64,000 nucleotides of DNA, from the NCBI GenBank assembly GCA_003116995.1, contig BDSL01000028.1:744001-808000 (forward strand), read 5' to 3'. A model generated the notes under the pieces. The model had not been told where the DNA came from. It made no database searches and saw only the letters and a list, made by a program, of their open reading frames with translations. The position numbers were made by a program, and so were the translations under genes. Below, in pieces: positions 40,401-50,749 of the stretch (position 1 is its first letter; every line of letters begins with the position of its first letter). This DNA comes from Yamagishiella unicocca. Its lineage: Eukaryota; Chlorophyta; Chlorophyceae; Chlamydomonadales; Volvocaceae.

Positions 40401-41814
40401 CCCCCAGTGGCCCCAGCTCCTCCTCGCCCTCCTGCGCCACGGCCACCCCGCGGCCCACCCCCTGTGCCTCCTGCCCCTCCACGGCGACGCCCGCACCACC
40501 GCCGCCCCGCTGGTGCTCGGCCGGCCCCTCCCACGGGGCTCCCCGGCCCTCGCCCAGCTGATTACGGCGCTCGCCCATCTCCCGCCCATCACCATCCTGG
40601 ACCCCACACTGGCCGCCCCGGGACCCTGGTGCTTCTCGGCGCCCCTCTGGGGCAACCCCCTCCTGGTCGATGCCACCGGCCGGGGCCTGGAGACCGACTT
40701 CCCCGACCTCGCCCAGCTGCGTGGGCTTGATACGGTGGGTGTCGCCGTCCAGTGCTACAATGCCCTGGGCCGGGTCCGGACGGCCCTCGCTGTCGCCGCT
40801 GCCGGGGGGCCCCCCGCCATACGCTGTACCGAGTACCTGCGGCTCGACGTCCTCCGCGACGTCCTCCGCCTCTCCCCCGCCCACCCCGTCCCGGCCTCCA
40901 TGCGGGATGGGGCCACGGGCCTGGCCCGCGTCGACGCCCTCGTTGGCCGCCTTCCCGCCACCTGGGCCATCGCGGCCCTCCTCGTTCTGGCGGCCCCGGG
41001 GGGTGCGGCTGCCGCCCCCCCCGCTGCGGACGCCTGGGGCCGCCGGGCCCGCTGTGTCGGCTGGCGGGTGGGCCCCGCGGCCATTCCCCTTGTCTCCCTC
41101 ACCGTCAAGTCGGCTACCATCCTGCAGCTCGGCCCAGCCTTCGCTGCTCTGGCGGCTAAGCATACGGCCTTCCTTCAGGAGGCCTGGGAGGCTCCCCTTC
41201 CCCCGGCAGCCCTGGCCTCCACCCTCCGGGAATTTCAGGCCACTCTGGTGCGCCTCTGGCGTCTTCGCTGGGACAACACGCACAAGGAGCCGCTCTGGCG
41301 GCTCGCCATGAATGGGTTCCATGGCTTCCCCATGCACGCGGCCCTCCTGGCGCGGGGGTCGCCCACGACCCCCTGCCCGTGCGGAGCGTCCATGGCCACG
41401 GGCCGCCGGCGCCACCACTTCTGGGAGTGTGTGGTGGCCTTGTCATTGCGTGACGAGCTTGTGGAGGCGATGGGGGGCGCAGTTGTCCTGCTCCCGCAGC
41501 ATTTGTGGCTGGGTCGGCCCCCGTTGGGGGTGCACCCGCTTGTTTGGGATGTGGTGTGCTTGGCGGCCGTCGCGGCGTTGGGTTTGGGGCTCCGCCTCCT
41601 GTTTCGGGTGCAGGCTGGGGCCCCCGGGGGGCGCATGCCGGTGGTGCGGGTGTGCGCAGCGGTGACGGCCGACTTCTGGGCCCGCCTCAGTGCGTTTGCC
41701 GAGCTGGGGCTGGCCCCCCGCGGGTGGGGGGCCATCCCGCCCGATCACCCCTTCCTCGCCGCCTCGCCCGCGGGGGAGGTGGTCTTCCCGGGCCGCCCGG
41801 GTGCCGAGGAGTGA
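37483..41814 (+). CDS. LINE B ORF2: APE endonuclease / reverse transcriptase (1443 aa)
   Basis: The ATG overlaps the ORF1 stop (TAATG at 37,481-37,485), suggesting termination-reinitiation. Endonuclease: GSHN (18-21), QETH (55-58), AADFNF, SDHR (262-265). RT: PGADSLP, YRPITLLD, FLDFQKAYDTVDR, GVRQGCPAAPLL, YADD (736-739). A C-terminal region includes CPCG...HHFWEC (Cys 1298/1300). The frame is intact. It is clearly related to, but distinct from, LINE A ORF2 and lacks that protein's long Ala-rich inserts. Confidence 0.95.
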   Translation: MVRQHHGARPGSRPLRIGSHNIRGFLGSAPSGHSPRLAALLRCWARQSLDVICLQETHVTAAAVPLARAGLHDVSRALHLGQWVSWWNPAPSACRGGVAILVRLSLVASGALSFPGPAPALTVSPDGRLLHLPVLWGGHAFTLLTAYLPSSLAAAQRAFIHQSLRPVAALPGHHIWAADFNFVVDPALDCLAAAGRPADVLTSSAFTAACPGLVDVFRRAHPSRRSYTYFHPSGASRIDRLMASPQLAASVRAAFVAPGPPSDHRLVVTHLLPALGSQPPGPGLRKTRLHFLDHADLQQQLGTWLAAAVAAAPTAPAHLLDWWPGFKRALRVSAARLNLTARARRTCAVGVEAAAGAAAEAALAAVEAGQPAALPAAVVARSAEAAAAQRATAGVARRTRHTWLRTGERPSPTITRHLRPPAACRTIPALQRPDGSVSADPQELPSIVAAFWQRICTAPAGDPRARQRVLQALRALGRRCPPAAVDALGAPVVTPAEVLAAIHTAPPGRSPGADSLPTEIYQHYAPTLAPVLAAVFTAFAATDRAPAGFLDGVITSFFKDQDPTLPANYRPITLLDTDYRTLARVLARRLLPVLGDTIDPVQTAFLQHRRISDSVLLLQLLPDLLRAESRSCAVVFLDFQKAYDTVDRAFLLECLDALGVGPGCLAWVRRLLQGTRSAALVNGHLSGWVPITAGVRQGCPAAPLLYLAPGQALLSWLQHEAIGISLADLRLTASQYADDCTPLLRDAADVPRFLAAMATFHAASGQQLNLRKVKLLPLPGGPRAIPAAAPPPACPTASSAPPLPPTPVATAAPLAAPDAGLAPRLAVVPSASTLGITFTAGAPGPYPVDLDRVYSRLQRATTLPLSAFGRAFAASGYALSRVLYHMEFVGLPPPGLRAALQATTAAFVDRRCTPAAHQARTNRVPAGAGLLYLALPPSAGGFGLLPLEAHVRARHAVLAVRGLAGACGLLPSAPQWPQLLLALLRHGHPAAHPLCLLPLHGDARTTAAPLVLGRPLPRGSPALAQLITALAHLPPITILDPTLAAPGPWCFSAPLWGNPLLVDATGRGLETDFPDLAQLRGLDTVGVAVQCYNALGRVRTALAVAAAGGPPAIRCTEYLRLDVLRDVLRLSPAHPVPASMRDGATGLARVDALVGRLPATWAIAALLVLAAPGGAAAAPPAADAWGRRARCVGWRVGPAAIPLVSLTVKSATILQLGPAFAALAAKHTAFLQEAWEAPLPPAALASTLREFQATLVRLWRLRWDNTHKEPLWRLAMNGFHGFPMHAALLARGSPTTPCPCGASMATGRRRHHFWECVVALSLRDELVEAMGGAVVLLPQHLWLGRPPLGVHPLVWDVVCLAAVAALGLGLRLLFRVQAGAPGGRMPVVRVCAAVTADFWARLSAFAELGLAPRGWGAIPPDHPFLAASPAGEVVFPGRPGAEE

Positions 41815-42067
41815 CCCGACGGCTGACTCGGGGGCGATTTTCTGGGCCTTAGGCCCCCGCTCTGCTGTCTTTTGTGGGTGCTTTTGGGTTCTGGGGCTTG
41901 GGGCCCCCGTTTTGCCGGGACGCGTTCCTCGCGTCTCGCTGCTGGCTTGGTGCAGGTGGTTCGTGTTGTCTGGACGCGCTTGTTCTCCTCCCCGTGCTTT
42001 GAGTTGTGCGTGCTGCCTTCTCCGTGTCCTCGTGTTTGGCTGCCTTCGGCTTTTGCCCCTCGGCTTT

Positions 42068-42246
42068 GGCCTTGTCGTACAGGAGTCGTCGGAGTCGCCG
42101 GAGTCGCCGGAGTGGGGACTCCGCCGGGGCTGGGGGGCCTGGGGTGGTCAGGCAACCAACGCTGGGCGTACGACAAGAACAGAGATAATATAACAAAATA
42201 TTTAAATATTTAAATATTTTATTACTATTTATTAACTACCTAGCGG
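42068..42246 (-). repeat. Inner boundary of the right array, inverted match to 32,526-32,690
   Basis: CTTGTCGTACAGGAGTCGTC, a partial satellite unit, GGGGCCTGGGGTGGTCAGGC, then the AT-rich core AACAAAATATTTAAATATTT. Same blocks as the left boundary, reverse complemented. Confidence 0.88.
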
Positions 42247-44289
42247 GGGGAACGTCGGAGTCGCAGGAGTCGCAGGAGTCGCCGGAGTGGGGACTCCGGG
42301 GGTGCCTTAGAAGCTGGGGGAACGTCGGAGTCGCAGGAGTCGCAGGAGTCGCCGGAGTGGGGACTCCGGGGGTGCCTTAGAAGCTGGGGGAACGTCGGAG
42401 TCGCAGGAGTCGCAGGAGTCGCCGGAGTGGGGACTCCGGGGGTGCCTTAGAAGCTGGGGGAACGTCGGAGTCGCAGGAGTCGCAGGAGTCGCCGGAGTGG
42501 GGACTCCGGGGGTGCCTTAGAAGCTGGGGGAACGTCGGAGTCGCAGGAGTTGCAGGAGTCGCCGGAGTGGGGACTCCGGGGGTGCCTTAGAAGCTGGGGG
42601 CACGCCGGAGTCGCAGGAGTCGCAGGAGTCGCAGGAGTGGGGACACCGGGGGTGCCTTAGAAGCTGGGGGCACGCCGGAGTCGCCGGAGTCGCAGGAGTC
42701 GCCGGAGTGGGGACTCCGGGGGTGCCTTAGAAGCTGGGGGAACGTCGGAGTCGCAGGAGTCGCCGGAGTGGGGACTCCGGGGGTGCCTTAGAAGCTGGGG
42801 GAACGTCGGAGTCGCAGGAGTCGCAGGAGTCGCCGGAGTGGGGACTCCGGGGGTGCCTTAGAAGCTGGGGGAACGTCGGAGTCGCAGGAGTCGCAGGAGT
42901 CGCCGGAGTGGGGACTCCGGGGGTGCCTTAGAAGCTGGGGGAACGTCGGAGTCGCAGGAGTCGCAGGAGTCGCCGGAGTGGGGACTCCGGGGGTGCCTTA
43001 GAAGCTGGGGGAACGTCGGAGTCGCAGGAGTCGCAGGAGTCGCCGGAGTGGGGACTCCGGGGGTGCCTTAGAAGCTGGGGGCACGCCGGAGTCGCAGGAG
43101 TCGCAGGAGTCGCAGGAGTGGGGACACCGGGGGTGCCTTAGAAGCTGGGGGCACGCCGGAGTCGCAGGAGTCGCAGGAGTCGCCGGAGTGGGGACTCCGG
43201 GGGTGCCTTAGAAGCTGGGGGAACGTCGGAGTCGCAGGAGTCACAGGAGTCGCAGGAGTGGGGACTCCGGGGGTGCCTTAGAAGCTGGGGGAACGTCGGA
43301 GTCGCAGGAGTCGCAGGAGTCGCCGGAGTGGGGACTCCGGGGGTGCCTTAGAAGCTGGGGGCACGCCGGAGTCGCAGGAGTCGCAGGAGTCGCCGGAGTG
43401 GGGACTCCGGGGGTGCCTTAGAAGCTGGGGGACGCCGGAGTCGCAGGAGTCGCAGGAGTCGCCGGAGTGGGGACTGTGCCTTAGAAGCTGGGGAGTCGCA
43501 GGAGTCGCAGGAGTCGCCGGAGTGGGGACTCGGGGTGCCTTAGAAGCGGGGAACGTCGGAGTCGCCGCAGGAGTCGGAGTGGGGACTCCGGGGTGCCTTT
43601 GGGGGAAGAGTTCGCAGGAGTCGCCGGAGGAACTGGGGAAGTCGCAGGAGTCGCAGGAGTCGCCGGAGTGGGGACAGGAACGCCGGAGTGGAGTCGCAGG
43701 AGTCGCGGAGTGGGGGGGGTGCCTTAGAAGCTGGGGGCACGCCGGAGTCGCAGGAGTCGCAGGAGTCGCCGGAGTGGGAGGGTGCCTTAGAAGCTGGGGA
43801 ACGTCGGAGTCGCAGGAGTCAGGAGTCGCAGGACGCAGGAGTCGCAGGAGGAGTGGGGACTCCGGGGGTGCCTTAGAAGCTGGGGCACGGAGTCGCAGGA
43901 GTCGCAGGAGTCGCCGGAGTGGGGACTCCGGGGGTGCCTTAGAAGCTGGGGGCACGCCGGAGTCGCAGGAGTCGCAGGAGTCGCCGGAGTGGGGACTCCG
44001 GAGGTGCCTTAGAAGCTGGGGAAACGTCGGAGTCGCAGGAGTCGCAGGAGTCGCCGGAGTGGGGACTCCGGGGGTGCCTTAGAAGCTGGGGGAACGTCGG
44101 AGTCGCAGGAGTCGCAGGAGTCGCCGGAGTGGGGACTCCGGGGGTGCCTTAGAAGCTGCTGGGGGAACGTCGGAGTCGCAGGAGTCGCAGGAGTCGCCGG
44201 AGTGGGGACTCCGGGGGTGCCTTAGAAGCTGGGGGAACGTCGGAGTCGCAGGAGTCGCAGGAGTCGCCGGAGTGGGGACTCCGGGGGTG

Positions 44290-44845
44290 TTATTATTATT
44301 ATTATTACTATTACATTACGCCGGCACTAGGCCTGGCATGTTGTTAAGGGGGCGGGGCGGTGAGGGCATCAGTACACCCTATACGCTCGCGCCACCAGTA
44401 CCAATCCACCTCATATCGCTAAGGCCCACGCCACATTATCGCTGTGGAACACGACCAGTTAGTGCAACTCGCCGGAGGCTGGTGCTCCTGCCACATCCCT
44501 AACTCATATTTGTATCAATTTTTGAGATTCAAGCGCTCTCCGGAAACCGGTCTTCCGCCAGCTCCATGTCCAGCATGCCGCCATGCTTGGTGTACTTGAG
44601 TGTACTTGATGGTTGAGCCGCCCGTAGGACGCACACGCTCCCGTCTCTGGCCTAAGCCCCAACACTTCATACTAGAGTTAGTCCTCCCTAACCACACCGA
44701 TGGCTATTGGCTGCCCGCACCATCGGGATCGGCGGCAGGATTCGAACCTGCATCTCCTGTGCCGCACCTAGTGGGAATTGAACCTGGGATCTCCCAGGCC
44801 ACAAGGATTGGATTTTTCGGGCTCTCCCAATTGAGCTACACCGAT
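44290..44845 (-). mobile_element. tRNA-derived SINE inserted in the satellite
   Basis: On the minus strand the head (44,845 leftward) has a pol III A box TAGCTCAATTGGGAGAG and a B box GGTTCAATTCC. A second B-box-like GGTTCGAATCC lies about 40 bp further on. The body is about 450 bp and the tail is (TAA)n (44,290-44,309 as TTA repeats). A 12-bp target duplication ACTCCGGGGGTG flanks it at 44,278-44,289 and 44,846-44,857, inside satellite sequence. Confidence 0.88.
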
Positions 44846-47140
44846 ACTCCGGGGGTGCCTTAGAAGCTGGGGGAACGTCGGAGTCGCAGGAGTCGCAGGA
44901 GTCGCCGGAGTGGGGACTCCGGGGGTGCCTTAGAAGCTGGGGGAACGTCGGAGTCGCAGGAGTCGCAGGAGTCGCCGGAGTGGGGACTCCGGGGGTGCCT
45001 TAGAAGCTGGGGGAAAGCTGGGGGCACGCCGGAGTCGCAGGAGTCGCAGGAGTCGAAGGAGTGGGGACACCGGGGGTGCCTTAGAAGCTGGGGGCACGCC
45101 GGAGTCGCAGGAGTCGCAGGAGTCGCCGGAGTGGGGACTCCGGGGGTGCCTTAGAAGCTGGGGGAACGTCGGAGTCGCAGGAGTCGCAGGAGTCGCAGGA
45201 GTGGGGACACCGGGGGTGCCTTAGAAGCTGGGGGCACGCCGGAGTCGCAGGAGTCGCAGGAGTCGCCGGAGTGGGGACTCCGGGGGTGCCTTAGAAGCTG
45301 GGGGAACGTCGGAGTCGCAGGAGTCGCAGGAGTCGCCGGAGTGGGGACTCCGGGGGTGCCTTAGAAGCTGGGGGAACGTCGGAGTCGCAGGAGTCACAGG
45401 AGTCGCAGGAGTGGGGACTCCGGGGGTGCCTTAGAAGCTGGGGGAACGTCGGAGTCGCAGGAGTCGCAGGAGTCGCCGGAGTGGGGACTCCGGGGGTGCC
45501 TTAGAAGCTGGGGGCACGCCGGAGTCGCAGGAGTCGCCGGAGTGGGGACTCCGGGGGTGCCTTAGAAGCTGGGGGAACGTCGGAGTCGCAGGAGTCGCAG
45601 GAGTCGCCGGAGTGGGGACTCCGGGGGTGCCTTAGAAGCTGGGGGAACGTCGGAGTCGCAGGAGTCGCAGGAGTCGCCGGAGTGGGGACTCCGGGGGTGC
45701 CTTAGAAGCTGGGGGAACGTCGGGAGTCGCAGGAGTCGCAGGAGTCGCCGGAGTGGGGACTCCGGGGGTGCCTTAGAAGCTGGGGGAACGTCGGAGTCGC
45801 AGGAGTCGCAGGAGTCGCCGGAGTGGGGACTCCGGGGGTGCCTTAGAAGCTGGGGGAACGTCGGAGTCGCAGGAGTCGCAGGAGTCGCCGGAGTGGGGAC
45901 TCCGGGGGTGCCTTAGAAGCTGGGGGAACGTCGGAGTCGCAGGAGTCGCAGGAGTGCCGGAGTGGGGACTCCGGGGGTGCCTTAGAAGCTGGGGGAACGT
46001 CGGAGTCGCAGGAGTCGCAGGAGTCGCCGGAGTGGGGACTCCGGGGGTGCCTTAGAAGCTGGGGGAACGTCGGAGTGCGGAGTGCAGGAGTCGCGGAGTG
46101 GGGATCCGCTAGAGCGGGGGAGGAGTGGGGGGACTCCGGGGGTGCCTTAGAAGCTGGGGGAACGTCGGAGTCGGCAGGAGTCGCAGGAGTCGCCGGGAGT
46201 GGGGACTCCGGGGGTGCCTTAGAAGCTGGGGGAACGTCGGAGTCGCAGGAGTCGCAGGAGTCGCCGGAGTGGGGACTCCGGGGGTGCCTTAGAAGCTGGG
46301 GAACGTCGGAGTCGCAGGAGTCGCAGGAGTCGCCGGAGTGGGGACTCCGGGGGTGCCTTAGAAGCTGGGGGCACGCCGGAGTCGCAGGAGTCGCAGGATC
46401 GCGGAGTGGGGACTCCGGGGGTGCCTTAGAAGCTGGGGGACGCGGAGTCGCAGGAGTCGCAGGAGTCGCCGGAGTGGGGACTCCGGGGTGCCTTAGAAGC
46501 TGGGGGAACGTCGGAGTCGCAGGAGTCGCAGGAGTCGCCGGAGTGGGGACTCCGGGGGTGCCTTAGAAGCTGGGGGAACGTCGGAGTCGCAGGAGTCGCA
46601 GGAGTCGCCGGAGTGGGGACTCCGGGGGTGCCTTAGAAGCTGGGGGCACGCCGGAGTCGCAGGAGTCGCAGGAGTCGCAGGAGTGGGGACTCCGGGGGTG
46701 CCTTAGAAGCTGGGGGCACGCCGGAGTCGCAGGAGTCGCAGGAGTCGCCGGAGTGGGGACTCCGGGGGTGCCTTAGAAGCTGGGGGAACGTCGGAGTCGC
46801 AGGAGTCGCAGGAGTCGCCGGAGTGGGGACTCCGGGGGTGCCTTAGAAGCTGGGGGAACGTCGGAGTCGCAGGAGTCGCAGGAGTCGCCGGAGTGGGGAC
46901 TCCGGGGGTGCCTTAGAAGCTGGGGGAACGTCGGAGTCGCAGGAGTCGCAGGAGTCGCCGGAGTGGGGACTCCGGGGGTGCCTTAGAAGCTGGGGGAACG
47001 TCGGAGTCGCAGGAGTCGCAGGAGTCGCCGGAGTGGGGACTCCGGGGGTGCCTTAGAAGCTGGGGGAACGTCGGAGTCGCAGGAGTCGCAGGAGTCGCCG
47101 GAGTGGGGACTCCGGGGGTGCCTTAGAAGCTGGGGGAACG

Positions 47141-47175
47141 GGGTCGGGAGGGGGGGGGGGGGGGGGGGCTAGGCT
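47141..47175 (-). repeat. Poly-G interruption of the satellite
   Basis: A run of about 18 Gs with a truncated unit on each side; possibly an assembly scar. Confidence 0.7.
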
Positions 47176-50100
47176 GGGGGAACGTCGGAGTCGCAGGAGT
47201 CGCAGGAGTCGCCGGAGTGGGGACTCCGGGGGTGCCTTAGAAGCTGGGGGAACGTCGGAGTCGCAGGAGTCGCAGGAGTCGCCGGAGTGGGGACTCCGGG
47301 GGTGCCTTAGAAGCTGGGGGAACGTCGGAGTCGCAGGAGTCGCAGGAGTCGCCGGAGTGGGGACTCCGGGGGTGCCTTAGAAGCTGGGGGAACGTCGGAG
47401 TCGCAGGAGTCGCAGGAGTCGCCGGAGTGGGGACTCCGGGGTGCCTTAGAAGCTGGGGGAACGTCGGAGTCGCAGGAGTCGCAGGAGGTCGCCGGAGTGG
47501 GGACTCCGGGGGTGCCTTAGAAGCTGGGGGAACGTCGGAGTCGCAGGAGTCGCAGGAGTCGCCGGAGTGGGGACTCCGGGGGTGCCTTAGAAGCTGGGGG
47601 AACGTCGGAGTCGCAGGAGTCGCAGGAGTCGCCGGAGTGGGGACTCCGGGGGTGCCTTAGAAGCTGGGGGAACGTCGGAGTCGCAGGAGTCGCAGGAGTC
47701 GCCGGAGTGGGGACTCCGGGGGTGCCTTAGAAGCTGGGGGAACGTCGGAGTCGCAGGAGTCGCAGGAGTCGCCGGAGTGGGGACTCCGGGGTGCCTTAGA
47801 AGCTGGGGGAACGTCGGAGTCGCAGGAGTCGCAGGAGTCGCCGGAGTGGGGACTCCGGGGGTGCCTTAGAAGCTGGGGGAACGTCGGAGTCGCAGGAGTC
47901 GCAGGAGTCGCCGGAGTGGGGACTCCGGGGGTGCCTTAGAAGCTGGGGGAACGTCGGAGTCGCAGGAGTCGCAGGAGTCGCCGGAGTGGGGACTCCGGGG
48001 GTGCCTTAGAAGCTGGGGAACGTCGGAGTCGCAGGAGTCGCAGGAGTCGCGGAGTGGGGATCCGGGGTGCCTTAGAAGCTGGGGGAACGTCGGAGTCGCA
48101 GGAGTCGCAGGAGTCGCGGAGTGGGGACTCCGGGGGTGCCTTAGAAGCTGGGGGAACGTCGGAGTCGCAGGAGTCGCAGGAGTCGCCGGAGTGGGGACTC
48201 CGGGGGTGCCTTAGAAGCTGGGGGAACGTCGGAGTCGCAGGAGTCGCAGGAGTCGCCGGAGTGGGGACTCCGGGGGTGCCTTAGAAGCTGGGGGAACGTC
48301 GGAGTCGCAGGAGTCGCAGGAGTCGCCGGAGTGGGGACTCCGGGGGTGCCTTAGAAGCTGGGGGAACGTCGGAGTCGCAGGAGTCGCAGGAGTCGCCGGA
48401 GTGGGGACTCCGGGGGTGCCTTAGAAGCTGGGGGAACGTCGGAGTCGCAGGAGTCGCAGGAGTCGCCGGAGTGGGGACTCCGGGGGTGCCTTAGAAGCTG
48501 GGGGAACGTCGGAGTCGCAGGAGTCGCAGGAGTCGCCGGAGTGGGGACTCCGGGGGTGCCTTAGAAGCTGGGGGAACGTCGGAGTCGCAGGAGTCGCAGG
48601 AGTCGCCGGAGTGGGGACTCCGGGGGTGCCTTAGAAGCTGGGGGAACGTCGGAGTCGCAGGAGTCGCAGGAGTCGCCGGAGTGGGGACTCCGGGGGTGCC
48701 TTAGAAGCTGGGGGAACGTCGGAGTCGCAGGAGTCGCAGGAGTCGCCGGAGTGGGGACTCCGGGGGTGCCTTAGAAGCTGGGGGAACGTCGGAGTCGCAG
48801 GAGTCGCAGGAGTCGCCGGAGTGGGGACTCCGGGGGTGCCTTAGAAGCTGGGGGAACGTCGGAGTCGCAGGAGTCGCAGGAGTCGCCGGAGTGGGACTCC
48901 GGGGGTGCCTTAGAAGCTGGGGGAACGTCGGAGTCGCAGGAGTCGCAGGAGTCGCCGGAGTGGGGACTCCGGGGGTGCCTTAGAAGCTGGGGGAACGTCG
49001 GAGTCGCAGGAGTCGCAGGAGTCGCCGGAGTGGGGACTCCGGGGTGCCTTAGAAGCTGGGGGAACGTCGGAGTCGCAGGAGTCGCAGGAGTCGCCGGAGT
49101 GGGGACTCCGGGGGTGCCTTAGAAGCTGGGGAACGTCGGAGTCGCAGGAGTCGCAGGAGTCGCCGGAGTGGGGACTCCGGGGGTGCCTTAGAAGCTGGGG
49201 GAACGTCGGAGTCGCAGGAGTCGCAGGAGTCGCCGGAGTGGGGACTCCGGGGGTGCCTTAGAAGCTGGGGGAACGTCGGAGTCGCAGGAGTCGCAGGAGT
49301 CGCCGGAGTGGGGACTCCGGGGGTGCCTTAGAAGCTGGGGGAACGTCGGAGTCGCAGGAGTCGCAGGAGTCGCCGGAGTGGGGACTCCGGGGGTGCCTTA
49401 GAAGCTGGGGGAACGTCGGAGTCGCAGGAGTCGCAGGAGTCGCCGGAGTGGGGACTCCGGGGGTGCCTTAGAAGCTGGGGGCACGCCGGAGTCGCAGGAG
49501 TCGCAGGAGTCGCCGGAGTGGGGACTCCGGGGGTGCCTTAGAAGCTGGGGGAACGTCGGAGTCGCAGGAGTCGCCGGAGTGGGGACTCCGGGGGTGCCTT
49601 AGAAGCTGGGGGAATGTCGGAGTCGCAGGAGTCGCAGGAGTCGCCGGAGTGGGGACTCCGGGGGTGCCTTAGAAGCTGGGGGAACGTCGGAGTCGCAGGA
49701 GTTGCAGGAGTCGCCGGAGTGGGGACTCCGGGGGTGCCTTAGAAGCTGGGGGCACGCCGGAGTCGCAGGAGTCGCAGGAGTCGAAGGAGTGGGGACACCG
49801 GGGGTGCCTTAGAAGCTGGGGGCACGCCGGAGTCGCAGGAGTCGCAGGAGTCGCCGGAGTGGGGACTCCGGGGGTGCCTTAGAAGCTGGGGGAACGTCGG
49901 AGTCGCAGGAGTCGCAGGAGTCGCCGGAGTGGGGACTCCGGGGGTGCCTTAGAAGCTGGGGGAACGTCGGAGTCGCAGGAGTCGCAGGAGTCGCCGGAGT
50001 GGGGACTCCGGGGGTGCCTTAGAAGCTGGGGGAACGTCGGAGTCACAGGAGTCGCAGGAGTCGCCGGAGTGGGGACTCCGGGGGTGCCTTAGAAGCTGGG

Positions 50101-50259
50101 GGAACGTCGGAGTCGCAGGAGTCGCAGGAGTCGCCGGAGTGGGGACTCCGGGGGTGCCTTAGAAGCTGGGGGAACATCGGAGTCGCAGGAGTCGCAGGAG
50201 TCGCCGGAGTGGGGACTCCGGGGGTGCCTTAGAAGCTGGGGGAACGTCGGAGTGGACAT

Positions 50260-50723
50260 TGGAGTCTCCGGTAATTTACATAGGAGTATAAATGACTCCT
50301 GTGGCAATGTATCCTGCCGTCGGTATAGCGCACCTCGTAGGCCTTGGGTCGAGCATCCTGACCCAGGAAATGAGCCTCTCCCCCGAGCACAGAGTCCTCC
50401 AGCGTCACCGGGTCGGTGTACTTACGTCGTACAGCCCGCCCGTCCAGAGCAGACGCCGCTGCCAAGCGGCGTCGCTGATCAGCGCTGAGGAAAATCTGCG
50501 GTGCGGGAATGGCAGCTTCCGGGAGGGGTTTGACCGCCAGCTGCTCCGCGGTGATGCCTGACGCGATGCACTCCGGGCAGACCCAGGCGCCAGCTGGCAC
50601 AGTTTTCAGCGGCGGCTTAAGGCAGTGCGTGTGCCATCCAGTGCCACACCCGTCACAGAGCAACATGACCTCCTCCTTATCCGGGAACCCACAGACTTCG
50701 CACGCTAAGTTCAGCGACGGCAC
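50260..50723 (-). pseudogene. PHD finger region of the minus-strand gypsy element
   Basis: The minus strand encodes a complete C4HC3 PHD finger: CEVC, LLCDGC, GWHTHC, then WVCPEC (residues about 8-53 of the frame). It is followed by a linker and a Tudor/chromo-like stretch (KAYEVRYTDGRIHCHRSHLY) that runs into the satellite at 50,253. Known: PHD fingers read histone H3 tails, mostly K4 methylation state. The frame follows the integrase with small indels between, so it was probably the same polyprotein. In such an element it could guide integration to chromatin (inference). Confidence 0.8.
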
Positions 50724-50749
50724 TGCGAGCCTGGGGTCCTCGATGGGGT

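Larger units (their letters stand above)
35620..42058 (+). mobile_element. LINE B, non-LTR retrotransposon with two intact ORFs
   Basis: The 5' UTR starts with 13-bp repeats (TTCTGCCTATCAG type, 35,622-35,715). ORF1 and ORF2 overlap at TAATG. The 3' UTR (41,815-42,058) is shorter than in the fragment at 10,700-11,095, so the 3' end is probably truncated where it meets the satellite boundary. It lies inside the satellite-flanked block. Confidence 0.9.
42247..50253 (-). repeat. Right 70-bp satellite array, about 105 units
   Basis: The regular 70-bp period is GGGGGAACGTCGGAGTCG, CAGGAGTCG twice, CCGGAGTGGGGACTCCGG, then GGGTGCCTTAGAAGCT. A minority variant has CACGCCGGAGTC. It is interrupted by a SINE (44,290-44,845) and by irregular patches (about 43,430-43,900, 46,070-46,130, 47,140-47,175). 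All open frames in it (VGVAGVAGVG-type) are artefacts of the repeat. Confidence 0.97.

Noticed and set aside
44740..44845. Functional tRNA gene
   Set aside because: A and B boxes are present, but the cloverleaf is imperfect, a second B box follows, and the whole has a (TAA)n tail and a 12-bp target duplication: a SINE.
43278..48284. Open reading frames of VGVAGVAGVG / SPHSGDSCDS type
   Set aside because: Products of a 70-bp repeat of GGAGTCGCA units read in whichever frame lacks stops; no start context, domain or conservation signal.
42247..50253. Array of regular repeats as a CRISPR candidate
   Set aside because: The 70-bp units are contiguous with no unique spacers, contain 9-bp subrepeats, and lie in a eukaryotic transposon cluster. 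It is satellite DNA.
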